Positions 24,601 through 32,130 of a stretch of 33,830 bases of DNA are shown piece after piece. This DNA comes from Rickettsiales bacterium (lineage in GTDB: Bacteria > Pseudomonadota > Alphaproteobacteria > Rickettsiales > Deianiraeaceae), in contig JAFSXM010000016.1 in assembly GCA_017444095.1 (NCBI GenBank), forward strand, positions 1-33,830, in the 5' to 3' direction. A program made the position numbers and the translations under genes. A model generated the notes under the pieces. That model was not told the origin of the DNA. It saw nothing but the letters and a program-made list of their open reading frames with translations, and ran no database searches. The first letter of the stretch is position 1; the number at the start of each line of letters is the position of its first letter.

Positions 24601-25266
24601 GCATCACGAGAAACCGACCTTCTTGGCGACATTGGAGGAAATATTGTTTCAGGTTTTTACAATCAATATGATGATAAAACGAAATTTAATGAATTGCATT
24701 TGTTTGATTACATTTATGCTGTCTTAAATGACAAAGAATACAAACAAAAGTATAAAACTTTCCTTGAAATGGATTTCCCAAGAGTTCCGTATCCAAACAA
24801 TGTTGAAGATTTCTTCAACAAAGCCAAACAAGGCGAAAAATTGAGACATCTTCATTTAATGGAATTTGCTAATCCAAATGAATACAACTGCATAGACTAT
24901 ACACAGCTTGAATTAACCTATCGGGAAAACTCCATAATCAAACGAGCCTGCATTCTTGAAGGCGAATATGAAACTGACAAATCTCGCAACAATCTTATTG
25001 AGAACGTCAAAAAGGAACAGGTTGAGAATTTAACAATAACAGCAAAATTCAACAGCAATAATACAAAATCATTTCCAGCTTGCAGGGTGTGGATAAATAA
25101 ATACCAATATTTCGTTATCCCAGAGTTCCTTTGGGATTACCAAATTGGGACTTATAGGCCAGTTCAAGAATATCTTAAAAAAAGAAAAAATCGTATCTTT
25201 ACACCAGAGGAACAGCAACATTGGAGAGATGTTTGTAAGATAATCTCTATATGTAAAGAATTATAA
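21634..25266 (+). CDS. Single-chain restriction-modification protein (nuclease + N6-adenine methylase + specificity domain; type ISP/IIG-like)
   Basis: The 1210-aa protein fuses the functions. An N-terminal PD-(D/E)XK nuclease has Asp57 in KPDIVAKR and E73-V-K75 in GFIEVKD. A helical linker leads to the gamma-class N6-adenine methyltransferase: WYTPQPIVSFI, SAM motif DPATGTGTFLVE (from Asp387) and catalytic NPPY (579-582). The C-terminal ~500 residues resemble the type ISP target-recognition region (YNIGIITSRNMC, FPLYVF, FDYIYAVLND, FPRVPYP). True type ISP enzymes also carry a superfamily-2 helicase; no Walker motifs are seen and the length is too short. It therefore resembles type IIG-like stand-alone enzymes that cut near their methylation site. 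All catalytic motifs look intact. It could be a phage barrier or an addictive element. Confidence 0.85.
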   Translation: MVEQYLAEIIKINQTGIANEESYYGIISNIITEIASLNKVNIDAIATPKTKDNNKPDIVAKRQNTDEIIGFIEVKDVDESLDKKDHQEQFNRYKQSYENLIITNLLEYRLYLNGKEFKRIKIAELNNAKIIPIKENFNDFKSLIQEFLSKNISLKQSDLLAEMMASKSHQIKNEILNIFKNEADKSKFENDLEQFKTTLNPNITQEEYASTYSQIMIYAIFIARLYYKGDSNDFNLKDVSECLPKSNEFLQNIFNFNSFFISTDKIKNTLQSMVDVIKNSNIEAILEDFSKDNKYFDPIIDFYEIFLEKFDPKVRKDHGIWYTPQPIVSFIMRQVDLILKNTFDIREGLLDIGEKGIYKKDINNIDKLGHLDENNPENVQPQVQLLDPATGTGTFLVETIRLMFENFMFSKKYSKWENFVRERLVENIYGFEIIASAYVLAHLKMDIMLQHFGLGADDFISQYTSKQGIFQDDNNRKYVLQTYIRGRQMEEPETLKQERVGNPNINDFVSRCSGYHITGDYQHPKCNILLTNSLDDYNGINDEQNSKIDIFNANHWIKEEGKKSRDIKRNKKIMCVVGNPPYNASSINKGKWITNLVNEYKKDLNEKKHRIDDDYIKFIRYGEHRIEQNGEGILAYITNNSYLDGITQRVMRKHLLDTFDDIYIINLHGDARRDKDLMKNGDKNVFNIMQGVAISIFVKHNHQLEVKKNHNYKKPMAMVHYQDLSGDRYEKFTWLDEHNIFDDGLPLTLKEDSDSYYPEFENREIIDWVAEWRPNDGKYFYFKPNAGQKQNDDEDDKALLEDYLKLEKEYNSCFGIRDNFLVSNLGYCSYRDDIVIHFTKEELQKVVNDFLTLNETALSNKYQTARDTKDWKISYAIKDLKNNNPTIIHTQYRAFDYRWTAYTGHSKGFNGRPADRVNGEFLKGYNIGIITSRNMCNNIFITNTPADLHCTSAGDSIFPLYVFTNSTRSINLSKELLDKVADSLGIPFIASRETDLLGDIGGNIVSGFYNQYDDKTKFNELHLFDYIYAVLNDKEYKQKYKTFLEMDFPRVPYPNNVEDFFNKAKQGEKLRHLHLMEFANPNEYNCIDYTQLELTYRENSIIKRACILEGEYETDKSRNNLIENVKKEQVENLTITAKFNSNNTKSFPACRVWINKYQYFVIPEFLWDYQIGTYRPVQEYLKKRKNRIFTPEEQQHWRDVCKIISICKEL

Positions 25267-25322
25267 ACATTGTAAATAAAATAATCATTTATTTTAAAAA
25301 AATAATTATTAAGACAAGTAAT

Positions 25323-25811
25323 ATGTCCTTTTTCAAAGGAAATAAAATAACAAAAATTAAAACAGATGAAATGATAACTTGCACGAAAATAGTTGAATTT
25401 GATGCAGGACATCGTGTGTTTAATGCAAATACAAGTAAATGTGAAAAATTACACGGCCATCACTATAAAGTTGAGCTAACATTTATGGCGAAAAAGTTAG
25501 ATAATGGCATCGTTTTAGATTTCTCACTAATTAAAGATAGAGTAAAAAATTGGATAGACAAACATTGGGATCATAATGTAATCTTATCAGATAGAGACGA
25601 TGAACTTGCTGATGCAATATACAAAATTACACAACAGGAAGTATTTTTAATAGAAAACAATGCAACCACAGAATTGATGGCTATGTTTTTATGCACTTTA
25701 TGCAATAATGAACTTTTTAACGATATGAAAGGTGAAGTTTTATGTATAGCTGTCAAACTTTGGGAAACTCCAACATCATTTGCAGAATACAAATTTGTAT
25801 TAGATAATTAA
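25323..25811 (+). CDS. queD: 6-carboxytetrahydropterin/6-pyruvoyltetrahydropterin synthase-like, PTPS-III type
   Basis: The conserved domain begins at MITCTKIVEFDAGHRVF (ATG 25371). ATG 25323 adds 16 residues whose DNA is duplicated at 18612-18665. Seen are the zinc-binding AGHRV, CEKLHGHHY, and the terminal WETPTSFAEY. QueD/PTPS enzymes use a Cys in CxxxHGH. This protein has Cys directly followed by Glu (C-E-x-x-H-G-H). In the literature PTPS paralogues with Glu replacing or accompanying the Cys can substitute for FolB, converting dihydroneopterin triphosphate to hydroxymethyldihydropterin. The next gene, 16 nt downstream, is folK-folP, which uses exactly that product. A folate role (ptpS) is therefore more likely than queuosine synthesis, though both remain possible. 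Confidence 0.88.
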   Translation: MSFFKGNKITKIKTDEMITCTKIVEFDAGHRVFNANTSKCEKLHGHHYKVELTFMAKKLDNGIVLDFSLIKDRVKNWIDKHWDHNVILSDRDDELADAIYKITQQEVFLIENNATTELMAMFLCTLCNNELFNDMKGEVLCIAVKLWETPTSFAEYKFVLDN

Positions 25812-25827
25812 CAAACATTTATTGATT

Positions 25828-27075
25828 ATGTATAAATACTTTTTAGCACTTGGCTCAAATATTGGTGAAATAGATAAAAATATTGACAATGCAATAAAAC
25901 AGCTCAAAAATATTGGCTGTAAAATTATTAAAATTGCACCATTTTATTACACAAAACCACTTCTACCACCAAATGCTGATGAAAGTTATAATAAAATATT
26001 CTGCAATACCGCTGTTGAAATTGAAGTCAACTTTGAACCATTTGAAATGTTGCATAAAATCAAACAGATTGAAACTATAATAGGTAGAGAACCTATACAC
26101 AAACTTTGGTCGCCGAGAATTATTGATATAGACATACTTTATTGTGAAAAACAAGGATTACCAGTAATAATTACAACAGCAGAATTGATAATTCCACACA
26201 AAGAGTTATTTAATAGAGCTTTTGTATTAGACCCACTTTCACATATTGCTCCAAATTTATCAATAAATGGAAAGAACATTTTAACAGAAAGTAAAAAACA
26301 ACTCCTTCATCAATCAGTAATTATGGCAATAGTTAATGTAAATAATAACTCATTTTCCGGTGATGGAAGTATTGATGCAAACATAAATGAAAACAAAATT
26401 CACTCATTAGTAGAACAAAGAGTTGCTTTTATTGACATTGGAGCGGAAAGCACAAATCCAAAAAGTTCGCCAATATCGGCTAACGAAGAGTTGAACCGAT
26501 TAAAAACTGCCGATATTTTTAGCACTATCAAAAAATATAAAACAAATGGTGTAAGGTTTTCCATAGATACATACCATCCAGAAACTGCTGAATTTTGTAT
26601 AAAAAATGGTTTTGATGTTATAAATGATGTAAATGGATTTAAAAACACAAGAATGTGGAAGATTATGCAAGAAAACAGCCAAAGTGAAGCAGTAATTATG
26701 CACTCCATTGTTCCAAATGGTGATAAAAAAAATGTTTTACCAGAAAATGCTAACATAATAGCTATTCTTAATGAATGGGTTATTGATGTTGAAAAAAAAG
26801 CACGAGAAAACAACATTGATAAAAACAGAATAATCATTGACTACGGCATTGGTTTTGGTAAGACAGCTGAACAAGATTTGTTTATCATAAACAATATTGA
26901 TAAAATAGATAATAGAGGTTTTCGTGTTTTAATAGGACACTCAATGAAGAGCTTTATGAAAATACTTGGAGTAAAAACCGATGCCGAAAGACAAGATATG
27001 ACCAAAAAAATTTCATCACTTTTAACAAAAAAAGGAGTTGATGTTTTAAGGTTGCATAGGTTGATGAATTGTTAA
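25828..27075 (+). CDS. folKP: Bifunctional HPPK-dihydropteroate synthase
   Basis: The 415-aa fusion has HPPK (FolK) at residues 1-155: FLALGSNIGEIDKNIDNAI, KLWSPRIIDIDILYCE, IIPHKELFNRAFVLDPLSHIAP. DHPS (FolP) runs from about 165: IMAIVNVNNNSFSGDGS, IDIGAESTNPKS, FSIDTYHPETAEF, VINDVNGF, IIIDYGIGFGKT, LIGHSMKSF and VLRLH at the end. It pyrophosphorylates hydroxymethyldihydropterin and condenses it with p-aminobenzoate. The same fusion is known from Rickettsia. DHPS motifs are somewhat divergent (VTPDSFS is VNNNSFS, DPGIGF is DYGIGF, SRK is SMK), which might alter pABA or sulfonamide binding. It is coupled to the ptpS-like gene. ATG 25828 is preferred over TTG 25822. Confidence 0.95.
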   Translation: MYKYFLALGSNIGEIDKNIDNAIKQLKNIGCKIIKIAPFYYTKPLLPPNADESYNKIFCNTAVEIEVNFEPFEMLHKIKQIETIIGREPIHKLWSPRIIDIDILYCEKQGLPVIITTAELIIPHKELFNRAFVLDPLSHIAPNLSINGKNILTESKKQLLHQSVIMAIVNVNNNSFSGDGSIDANINENKIHSLVEQRVAFIDIGAESTNPKSSPISANEELNRLKTADIFSTIKKYKTNGVRFSIDTYHPETAEFCIKNGFDVINDVNGFKNTRMWKIMQENSQSEAVIMHSIVPNGDKKNVLPENANIIAILNEWVIDVEKKARENNIDKNRIIIDYGIGFGKTAEQDLFIINNIDKIDNRGFRVLIGHSMKSFMKILGVKTDAERQDMTKKISSLLTKKGVDVLRLHRLMNC

Positions 27076-27356
27076 GATTTATAAAATTCTTTTTCATCTA
27101 AATATAGCTCTTTTGTTAATGGAAGTGTGTTATATTTAACTTCATTATTATTTATGGCATTTATACCAAAATTATATTTATCGTCTGATACAGGTTTTTT
27201 AAAACAAAAACAGTATGGTTCATAACTAATTTCTTCATCCAGTCCAAACCATTTGTCTAATTTTTCCTTTATTTGTTTTTCTTCTTTGTTTTGTGCTTCA
27301 ATAAAATTAGGCTTATTTTTAGCGATATATTTTTTTAAATCTGCAATAGCAGTTTC
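27072..27356 (-). pseudogene. In-frame continuation of the virB10-linked paralogue after a premature stop
   Basis: Directly after the TAA at 27359-27357 the same frame stays open for 94 codons (ETAIADLKKYIAKNKPNF..., EISYEPYCFCFKKPVSDDKY..., ending DEKEFYKS) and stops at 27072, overlapping the folKP stop. With the upstream part the protein would be about 306 aa, similar to the 336-aa paralogue at 6002-7012, and its YCFCF segment may match that protein's Cys-rich tail. So the stop looks like a single nonsense change (for example CAA to TAA), unless it is read through. Confidence 0.65.
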
Positions 27357-27992
27357 TTATGTATATGATTGACCTTCGTTTATATGTTTTTGTGCTATAA
27401 GCAGAATTACTTCTGGTACACTATATCCTGTTGCTTTCATATATTTATGTGAATATTGTAAATCAAATGGATTATTTTCATCATATATTGTACCTTCTGC
27501 TGTTTTAAAAATGTTTTGAACGATTATTTTTAAATCATCGTCTGTGATATTATTTTTCGATGTCATAAAGTTTATGTATGTATAATGAATCTTACGAATG
27601 GCGCGACTAAAATCATCCATCTCATTCATTTGACTAAATACTTTGTTGTCATACCGATAATTATAATCATTATTTTTGAACTTTTTTTCATACTCGCCAA
27701 ATGTTAAGTGTGTTATGCAATCTTCTAAATATTTAGGCATATATGATGAAAAAATATATCGAGGAAGATTGTTCATAAACCAACCACCTCTAGTTACAAA
27801 TTCTGTAATGTTGTATTTCTTTAAATATTCTCTTACAAAACGATAAATAGCATCGTCAAGTTTTTTGCATATTTCCTCACTTGGTTCTTGATGTTTTCTA
27901 ACTTCCAAAAAAGCAAGAAATATATCTTTTACTGCTCTTTTCTCAGTATTAGATTCAAATGCTGATTTCAATGTTTCTTCATCATCACTCAT
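27357..27992 (-). CDS. Orphan protein in the virB10 operon, paralogue of 6002-7012, prematurely terminated
   Basis: The 211-aa product starts 9 nt after the virB10 stop, so it is cotranscribed. Residues 18-62 (AVKDIFLAFLEVRKHQ...CKKLDDAIYRFVREYL) align with residues 14-62 of the 6002-7012 protein, and ATGYSVPEVILLIAQKHINE aligns with YYGYKMPPLVKAILDEDLHD there. Both lack signal peptides and are mostly helical. No known family is recognised. Placement behind a type IV secretion gene suggests a substrate or accessory factor (inference). A stop at 27357 cuts the frame about 94 codons short of the natural end. Confidence 0.6.
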   Translation of the reverse strand: MSDDEETLKSAFESNTEKRAVKDIFLAFLEVRKHQEPSEEICKKLDDAIYRFVREYLKKYNITEFVTRGGWFMNNLPRYIFSSYMPKYLEDCITHLTFGEYEKKFKNNDYNYRYDNKVFSQMNEMDDFSRAIRKIHYTYINFMTSKNNITDDDLKIIVQNIFKTAEGTIYDENNPFDLQYSHKYMKATGYSVPEVILLIAQKHINEGQSYT

Positions 27993-28001
27993 AACCTTTT
28001 G

Positions 28002-29507
28002 TCAATCAAAATTCAAACTTTTCGTTCTCCGTTTATAAGGTGTATTTATTACTATATCAGTCGATGGCATAATTTTTAATGGTGTTCCTTGCGGAATTGA
28101 TATTACTGGGTTTAATTCATCTGTAATACCATCTGTCATCTTTTCCGCAATATTCTGGACACTCTCCACAACACTTTGTGCTGCTGTTGCTGCCGGTGAA
28201 ATTGTTGTGCTTGCCACAGCACCATTTGAAGTAATTTGTGTTCCTTTAATACCAGCAATCTTCTCAATGGCGATGGCAGTTCCAAGTGTAACAAAGGAAT
28301 ATAACAATGAGTTCCTAAACATTTCGCCATATCTCGTATCAACATCACCTTCAATGCCTTTTGAACCAGATTGGTCGTATGTTTCAGCATTCATTGATAC
28401 AACAATACCATCTGGACGAACTATTTTATTCCAAGTTAATAATAACCTTTTTTGTGTTACAGATTCAGCTATTGTATAAGATCCATATACTCGCGAACCT
28501 TTTGGTATTAAAATTTTATCACCAATTTCACCATACACATCCTTTGAAATAATAGCACGAATAGCACCAGAGCTTTCGGAATTGATGGCAGTTTCCAATA
28601 TTCCATCTATAATTTTTCCAGTGGCAATTGTATGTTCAAGATTTGTCAATTTTGTAGTGTTATCTGCTTTGTTTTCCGATATTGGTTCCTGAATCGAAAC
28701 TGATGAGTTATCCAGTATAATAAAACTTGATTTACCACTTGATGCATTGCTTGTACTTGAAGAACTATTGGATTTATTGCCCTTTATAAGAAACATTCTC
28801 TCTATAACATCTCCGGAATTGTCAACCTCCGCTGTCTCTTTTGCAATATCAAGCTTAATGTTGTTAGAAGACACAAGCTTACTAATTTTTAACAAGTTTT
28901 GTTCGTTTTCCTCGTTGGCTTTGGCAATTTTCTCTTCATTATCTTTTTGCATTTTTTTTAATGCTTCAATCTCTTTTTTTTGTGCCTCTAATTGTTTTGA
29001 AAGCTTTTCCTGCTCCTGTCTTGCCTCCACCTCTTTTACAACCGTAATAGTGTTTATTTCTGGTAATTTTGGAGTTTCAGGTAATGTCAGTTTCGGCACT
29101 GAAACATTTGTCAATACATCATTATTACCACCAACTACACCACCGGCTATTTCCTTTATCTTTTGCTTATTTTCTTCTGTTTGCTTAGCTATTTCATCAG
29201 TGGCTTTTCCAGCAGATGTCTTTTGCATATTCTCCTGCTCTATTTCTTTCGAAGTCTTTACCACCTTAGTTTCTGTTCGTCTGGTTCTTGTTTTTGCATT
29301 ATCATTTTTAGTAGAAAAAAACATTTTATAACCTACCACAACTGCCATAATAACGATAATGGCATATTTTGAATATTTCATTGCCACCGCCTGTGCTAAT
29401 TTTGGTTTATTGTCTTTTAATAACTCTTTTGAGTTATTTTCAGCTTTCTTAATATCATCATCTAATTGTTTTTCCAAATCAGCTTCTTTTTTTTTTTGCG
29501 GTATCAT
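28002..29507 (-). CDS. virB10: Type IV secretion system protein VirB10/TrbI
   Basis: The 501-aa protein has the VirB10 layout: cytosolic N-terminus, one inner-membrane helix (about 48-64, YAIIVIMAVVVGYKMFF), a long periplasmic coiled/charged and linker region (about 100-270), and a C-terminal beta-barrel domain (about 300-460) with TGKIIDGILETAINSE, GDKILIPKGSRVYGSY, LLLTWNKIVRPDGIVVSM, then the antenna-like helices and IPQGTPLKIM. VirB10 spans both membranes and gates the core complex by sensing ATPase activity. No other vir genes are in the window, consistent with split vir clusters in Rickettsiales. Codons 4-7 contain an A11 run (29497-29487), a slippage-prone site right after the start. 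Confidence 0.93.
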   Translation of the reverse strand: MIPQKKKEADLEKQLDDDIKKAENNSKELLKDNKPKLAQAVAMKYSKYAIIVIMAVVVGYKMFFSTKNDNAKTRTRRTETKVVKTSKEIEQENMQKTSAGKATDEIAKQTEENKQKIKEIAGGVVGGNNDVLTNVSVPKLTLPETPKLPEINTITVVKEVEARQEQEKLSKQLEAQKKEIEALKKMQKDNEEKIAKANEENEQNLLKISKLVSSNNIKLDIAKETAEVDNSGDVIERMFLIKGNKSNSSSSTSNASSGKSSFIILDNSSVSIQEPISENKADNTTKLTNLEHTIATGKIIDGILETAINSESSGAIRAIISKDVYGEIGDKILIPKGSRVYGSYTIAESVTQKRLLLTWNKIVRPDGIVVSMNAETYDQSGSKGIEGDVDTRYGEMFRNSLLYSFVTLGTAIAIEKIAGIKGTQITSNGAVASTTISPAATAAQSVVESVQNIAEKMTDGITDELNPVISIPQGTPLKIMPSTDIVINTPYKRRTKSLNFD

Positions 29508-29606
29508 TGTAAAAACAACTAATTAGTCAGTAAATGATACGATATAAAAAATAAATATCAACAGATAATAACCTGTATGATATTACAACAGAACATCAGC
29601 AATAAT

Positions 29607-29622
29607 GTATTATTTAATACAA
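29607..29622. repeat. 16-bp palindrome between rmuC and virB10
   Basis: TGTATTA-TT-TAATACA, a perfect 7-bp arm palindrome in the 144-nt gap upstream of virB10 on the minus strand and 30 nt after the rmuC stop. It could be an operator for virB10 or part of the rmuC terminator. Confidence 0.35.
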
Positions 29623-29651
29623 AAATGTAGTAGAAAATATTATAATCATTT

Positions 29652-30662
29652 TTAATTTTCGTCTTGGTGTTTTTCTATAAAAAGTTCTGTTTTCTTCTCA
29701 ATTTTCTTTCCCATAAGTACTTTAATTCTATCGGCTGTTCTTAAAACATTATCATTACCAGTTAATAGGTATTTCGTGGCTTCCTCGTGTGCCTTAACTG
29801 CATTTACGAGCATATCGTGTGTTTTATTTGTTTGTTCGCAAAACCTTGACAATTTATCGTGCAATACAACGACTTTTTCAACAATTTCATTTATATTTTT
29901 ATTGCCCTTTTCAATGTTCCATAAGTGGCTAATCATCCTCAATACAGGCATTAAAGAAGATGCCGTCACGATTGCCACTTTATTATCGTACGCATACTTT
30001 AAAATATCTTGTTTTGAATAAATCACAGCATCAACATAAGCATTTTCTGGCGAAATAAACATAACATTGAAATCTAATGTCTCTAATTTTTCATCTGTAA
30101 TTGTTTTAATGTATTCTTTAAAACTATCCTGATATTTTTTTAACTCATCAATATGTCGTTTTATTGATTGTATGTGTAGTTTTATGTAGTTTTGTTTCTC
30201 ATTGTCATTTGTTGAGTTATAATAATTGATGTAGTTTTCCATTGAAACTTTACTATCAATAATAAATCTTTTTCCATCTGGAAGCTTAATAACGAAATCT
30301 GGTCTATATGTTATACCTTTGTGATTGAAGGTAAATTGTTTCTCGTATTGCCCTTCAAGACCAGCATTTTTTAATATTTCCTCCAACTGATTTTCACCCC
30401 AATTTCCTTGTATTTTATTCTCTCCGCGAAATGCCTTCGCCAAGTCTTCTGCACTCTTTTCAAGAGTATTTGTTTTTTCTAACATTTTAGATATTTCATT
30501 TTTAATTTCTGTTTTTGTTTTTAAATTCACTTCATCTATCGCAGTTTTGCAATTTTTTAAATCATCTTGAAATGGTTTTAGCATAGCATCAATTTTTTGT
30601 TTTCCAATTTCATTTTGTTTTTCCAATGCATTGTTTGATAAGTTTTGAAATATAACTTTCAT
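29652..30662 (-). CDS. rmuC: RmuC-like DNA recombination protein, main part
   Basis: The 336-aa product contains the RmuC core: FRGENKIQGNWGENQLEEILKNAGL, YRPDFVIKLPDGKRFIIDSKVSMENY, FNVMFISPENAYVDAVI, NKVAIVTASSLMPVLRMISHLWNIEK. The fold is PD-(D/E)XK-like (D in PDFVIKLP, DSK). RmuC limits inversions and rearrangements, and some are linked to DNA defence. The ATG at 30662 is within the sequence that would be internal to full-length RmuC; the membrane anchor and coiled coil are encoded by the overlapping frame upstream (30659-30874). Confidence 0.88.
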   Translation of the reverse strand: MKVIFQNLSNNALEKQNEIGKQKIDAMLKPFQDDLKNCKTAIDEVNLKTKTEIKNEISKMLEKTNTLEKSAEDLAKAFRGENKIQGNWGENQLEEILKNAGLEGQYEKQFTFNHKGITYRPDFVIKLPDGKRFIIDSKVSMENYINYYNSTNDNEKQNYIKLHIQSIKRHIDELKKYQDSFKEYIKTITDEKLETLDFNVMFISPENAYVDAVIYSKQDILKYAYDNKVAIVTASSLMPVLRMISHLWNIEKGNKNINEIVEKVVVLHDKLSRFCEQTNKTHDMLVNAVKAHEEATKYLLTGNDNVLRTADRIKVLMGKKIEKKTELFIEKHQDEN

Positions 30663-30874
30663 TTCATTTTGTATATCTTCCTGCTGTTTTTTATTATCTT
30701 TAACACCTGCAATTCACCTTGTAATTTAGCTTTTTCAATTTCAAGTTGTTGTATAGCAACTTTACACTCTTCGTTGTTTTTTTGAAAAACTGTAATTTTT
30801 CTTTTGTCCTTGACTAAAATTACAAGCAAAACAACACTTACCACCAATAAGCAAGCTAATGTAGCAAATATCAT
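30659..30874 (-). pseudogene. rmuC: N-terminal membrane anchor of RmuC, separated by a frameshift
   Basis: The 71-residue frame starts MIFATLACLLVVSVVLLVILVKDKRK (one membrane helix) followed by coiled coil (ECKVAIQQLEIEKAKLQGELQVLK), exactly the N-terminus expected for RmuC. After GELQVLK the neighbouring frame reads VKDNKKQQEDIQNEMKVIFQNL, the natural continuation, so one base has been lost or gained near CAGGTGTTAAAG. The frames now overlap as ATGA, so the second could be translated by coupling. Confidence 0.7.
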
Positions 30875-30947
30875 ATTTACATGACCTACATTTAAGGGAT
30901 AAGATTACATTTTAATATTCAATGTCATTTTTATTATTATACAACAT

Positions 30948-30979
30948 TGACAATACTTTAAAATAACATATGCTATTAT
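30948..30979 (+). promoter_or_regulatory. promoter of the 30990-32045 gene
   Basis: TTGACA (30948-30953) is followed by TATTAT (30974-30979) with an extended TGC just before it (30971-30973). The spacer is 20 nt, which an extended -10 can tolerate. The ATG at 30990 is 10 nt after the -10, so the leader is at most a few bases. Confidence 0.45.
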
Positions 30980-30989
30980 AGCAATCTTT

Positions 30990-32045
30990 ATGAAAGAAAA
31001 TAACGAGCCATTGTTGGAAATTAAACCATTTGATCAAAAAAATGATTCAAATAAAAAAGAAGAAGATAACGATTTTTTTATTCTATATGCATTACCATCA
31101 TTAGATAGCAAAAGAATTAAAAATGGATACATTGATTGTAAAAGCCTGTATGGTGATTTTAAATGTGCCACACTTCATACATTAAATGAAAATCGTGATT
31201 GCACAGGAAAATTTTGTAATTATGGCATTGGATATGAAGTAAGTGAAAAAGACAATGTTTGTAATAATTATGTCATTGGCGATGGCTGGACAAAAAACAA
31301 TCTAAATGATATAATTAGAAAAAAAATCGCTACTTTTAATAAAGATACAAAGTATCAAAAAATAAAATACGATGGCGACAGACATGAAACGATGATGTAT
31401 CTGTTTAATCCAGAATATAAAAATAAAGATAAGATACAACAAAAAGACAATGTAAAAAACATTTCAGTCGGTGTTATGAATGATAAAATGAAAAATAGAA
31501 TATCTTGTGTGAAAAAATATTTAGAGGATTCCAATGATAACAACAAAAAGCTTCACGACAAGAAGGAGATATTTACCTATTCAAATAAAAATGATGATAG
31601 TTCTTTTGATGAAAATAACTACTCCATAGAAGAAGATGATGAATATACGAATGTGATAGCTAAATACAACAATCATCGACGAGTACCATACATCCTTGCA
31701 AATAAACAAAAAAATAAAATCAAACTCACTTTAAATGAAATAAATTTTCTTAAAGAAAATCAATTTAATGGCAAACTAAAACTTAAAAGAATATGTATAT
31801 ATAAAAGCAAATTAACAAATGAATATAATGCAGGAAATTTACAAAAACAAAATCTTGAAATATACAATATTGCGAGACAGAATTTTCCAAATGAAAAAAT
31901 TAGAATCATTGATGACGATACTGGACAAATGGAGTTCATCACTCCACAAGTATTTAAAGATAGATACTGCGATAATAAATATTTAGAAAAAATTAATAAT
32001 AATGCCTGCAAAGATGATCAATGCATATCTTGTAATATCCAGTAA
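30990..32045 (+). CDS. Orphan cysteine-containing protein ending in CaaX-like CNIQ
   Basis: The 351-aa protein is hydrophilic, with no signal peptide or membrane segment and no recognised family. The N-third has scattered Cys (YIDCKSLYGDFKCATLH, DCTGKFCNYGIGYE). The middle is charged and low-complexity (about 185-225). A Lys-rich helical part follows, then the tail ACKDDQCISCNIQ. The last four residues C-N-I-Q fit a eukaryotic farnesylation-type CaaX box (X=Gln) with an additional upstream Cys that could be acylated. The gene is divergent from rmuC, with a 115-nt gap holding its promoter. Confidence 0.55.
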   Translation: MKENNEPLLEIKPFDQKNDSNKKEEDNDFFILYALPSLDSKRIKNGYIDCKSLYGDFKCATLHTLNENRDCTGKFCNYGIGYEVSEKDNVCNNYVIGDGWTKNNLNDIIRKKIATFNKDTKYQKIKYDGDRHETMMYLFNPEYKNKDKIQQKDNVKNISVGVMNDKMKNRISCVKKYLEDSNDNNKKLHDKKEIFTYSNKNDDSSFDENNYSIEEDDEYTNVIAKYNNHRRVPYILANKQKNKIKLTLNEINFLKENQFNGKLKLKRICIYKSKLTNEYNAGNLQKQNLEIYNIARQNFPNEKIRIIDDDTGQMEFITPQVFKDRYCDNKYLEKINNNACKDDQCISCNIQ

Positions 32046-32130
32046 ACATAAATTCGTTGTGCTATTACAATTTATTAAATACTCACGGTGTAGTAATATT
32101 TAACTAATTAATAATTAAATATACACAATA

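Noticed and set aside
28207..29372. Plus-strand frames opposite virB10, one of 194 codons
   Set aside because: Antisense shadow of virB10; no motif and no upstream signals.
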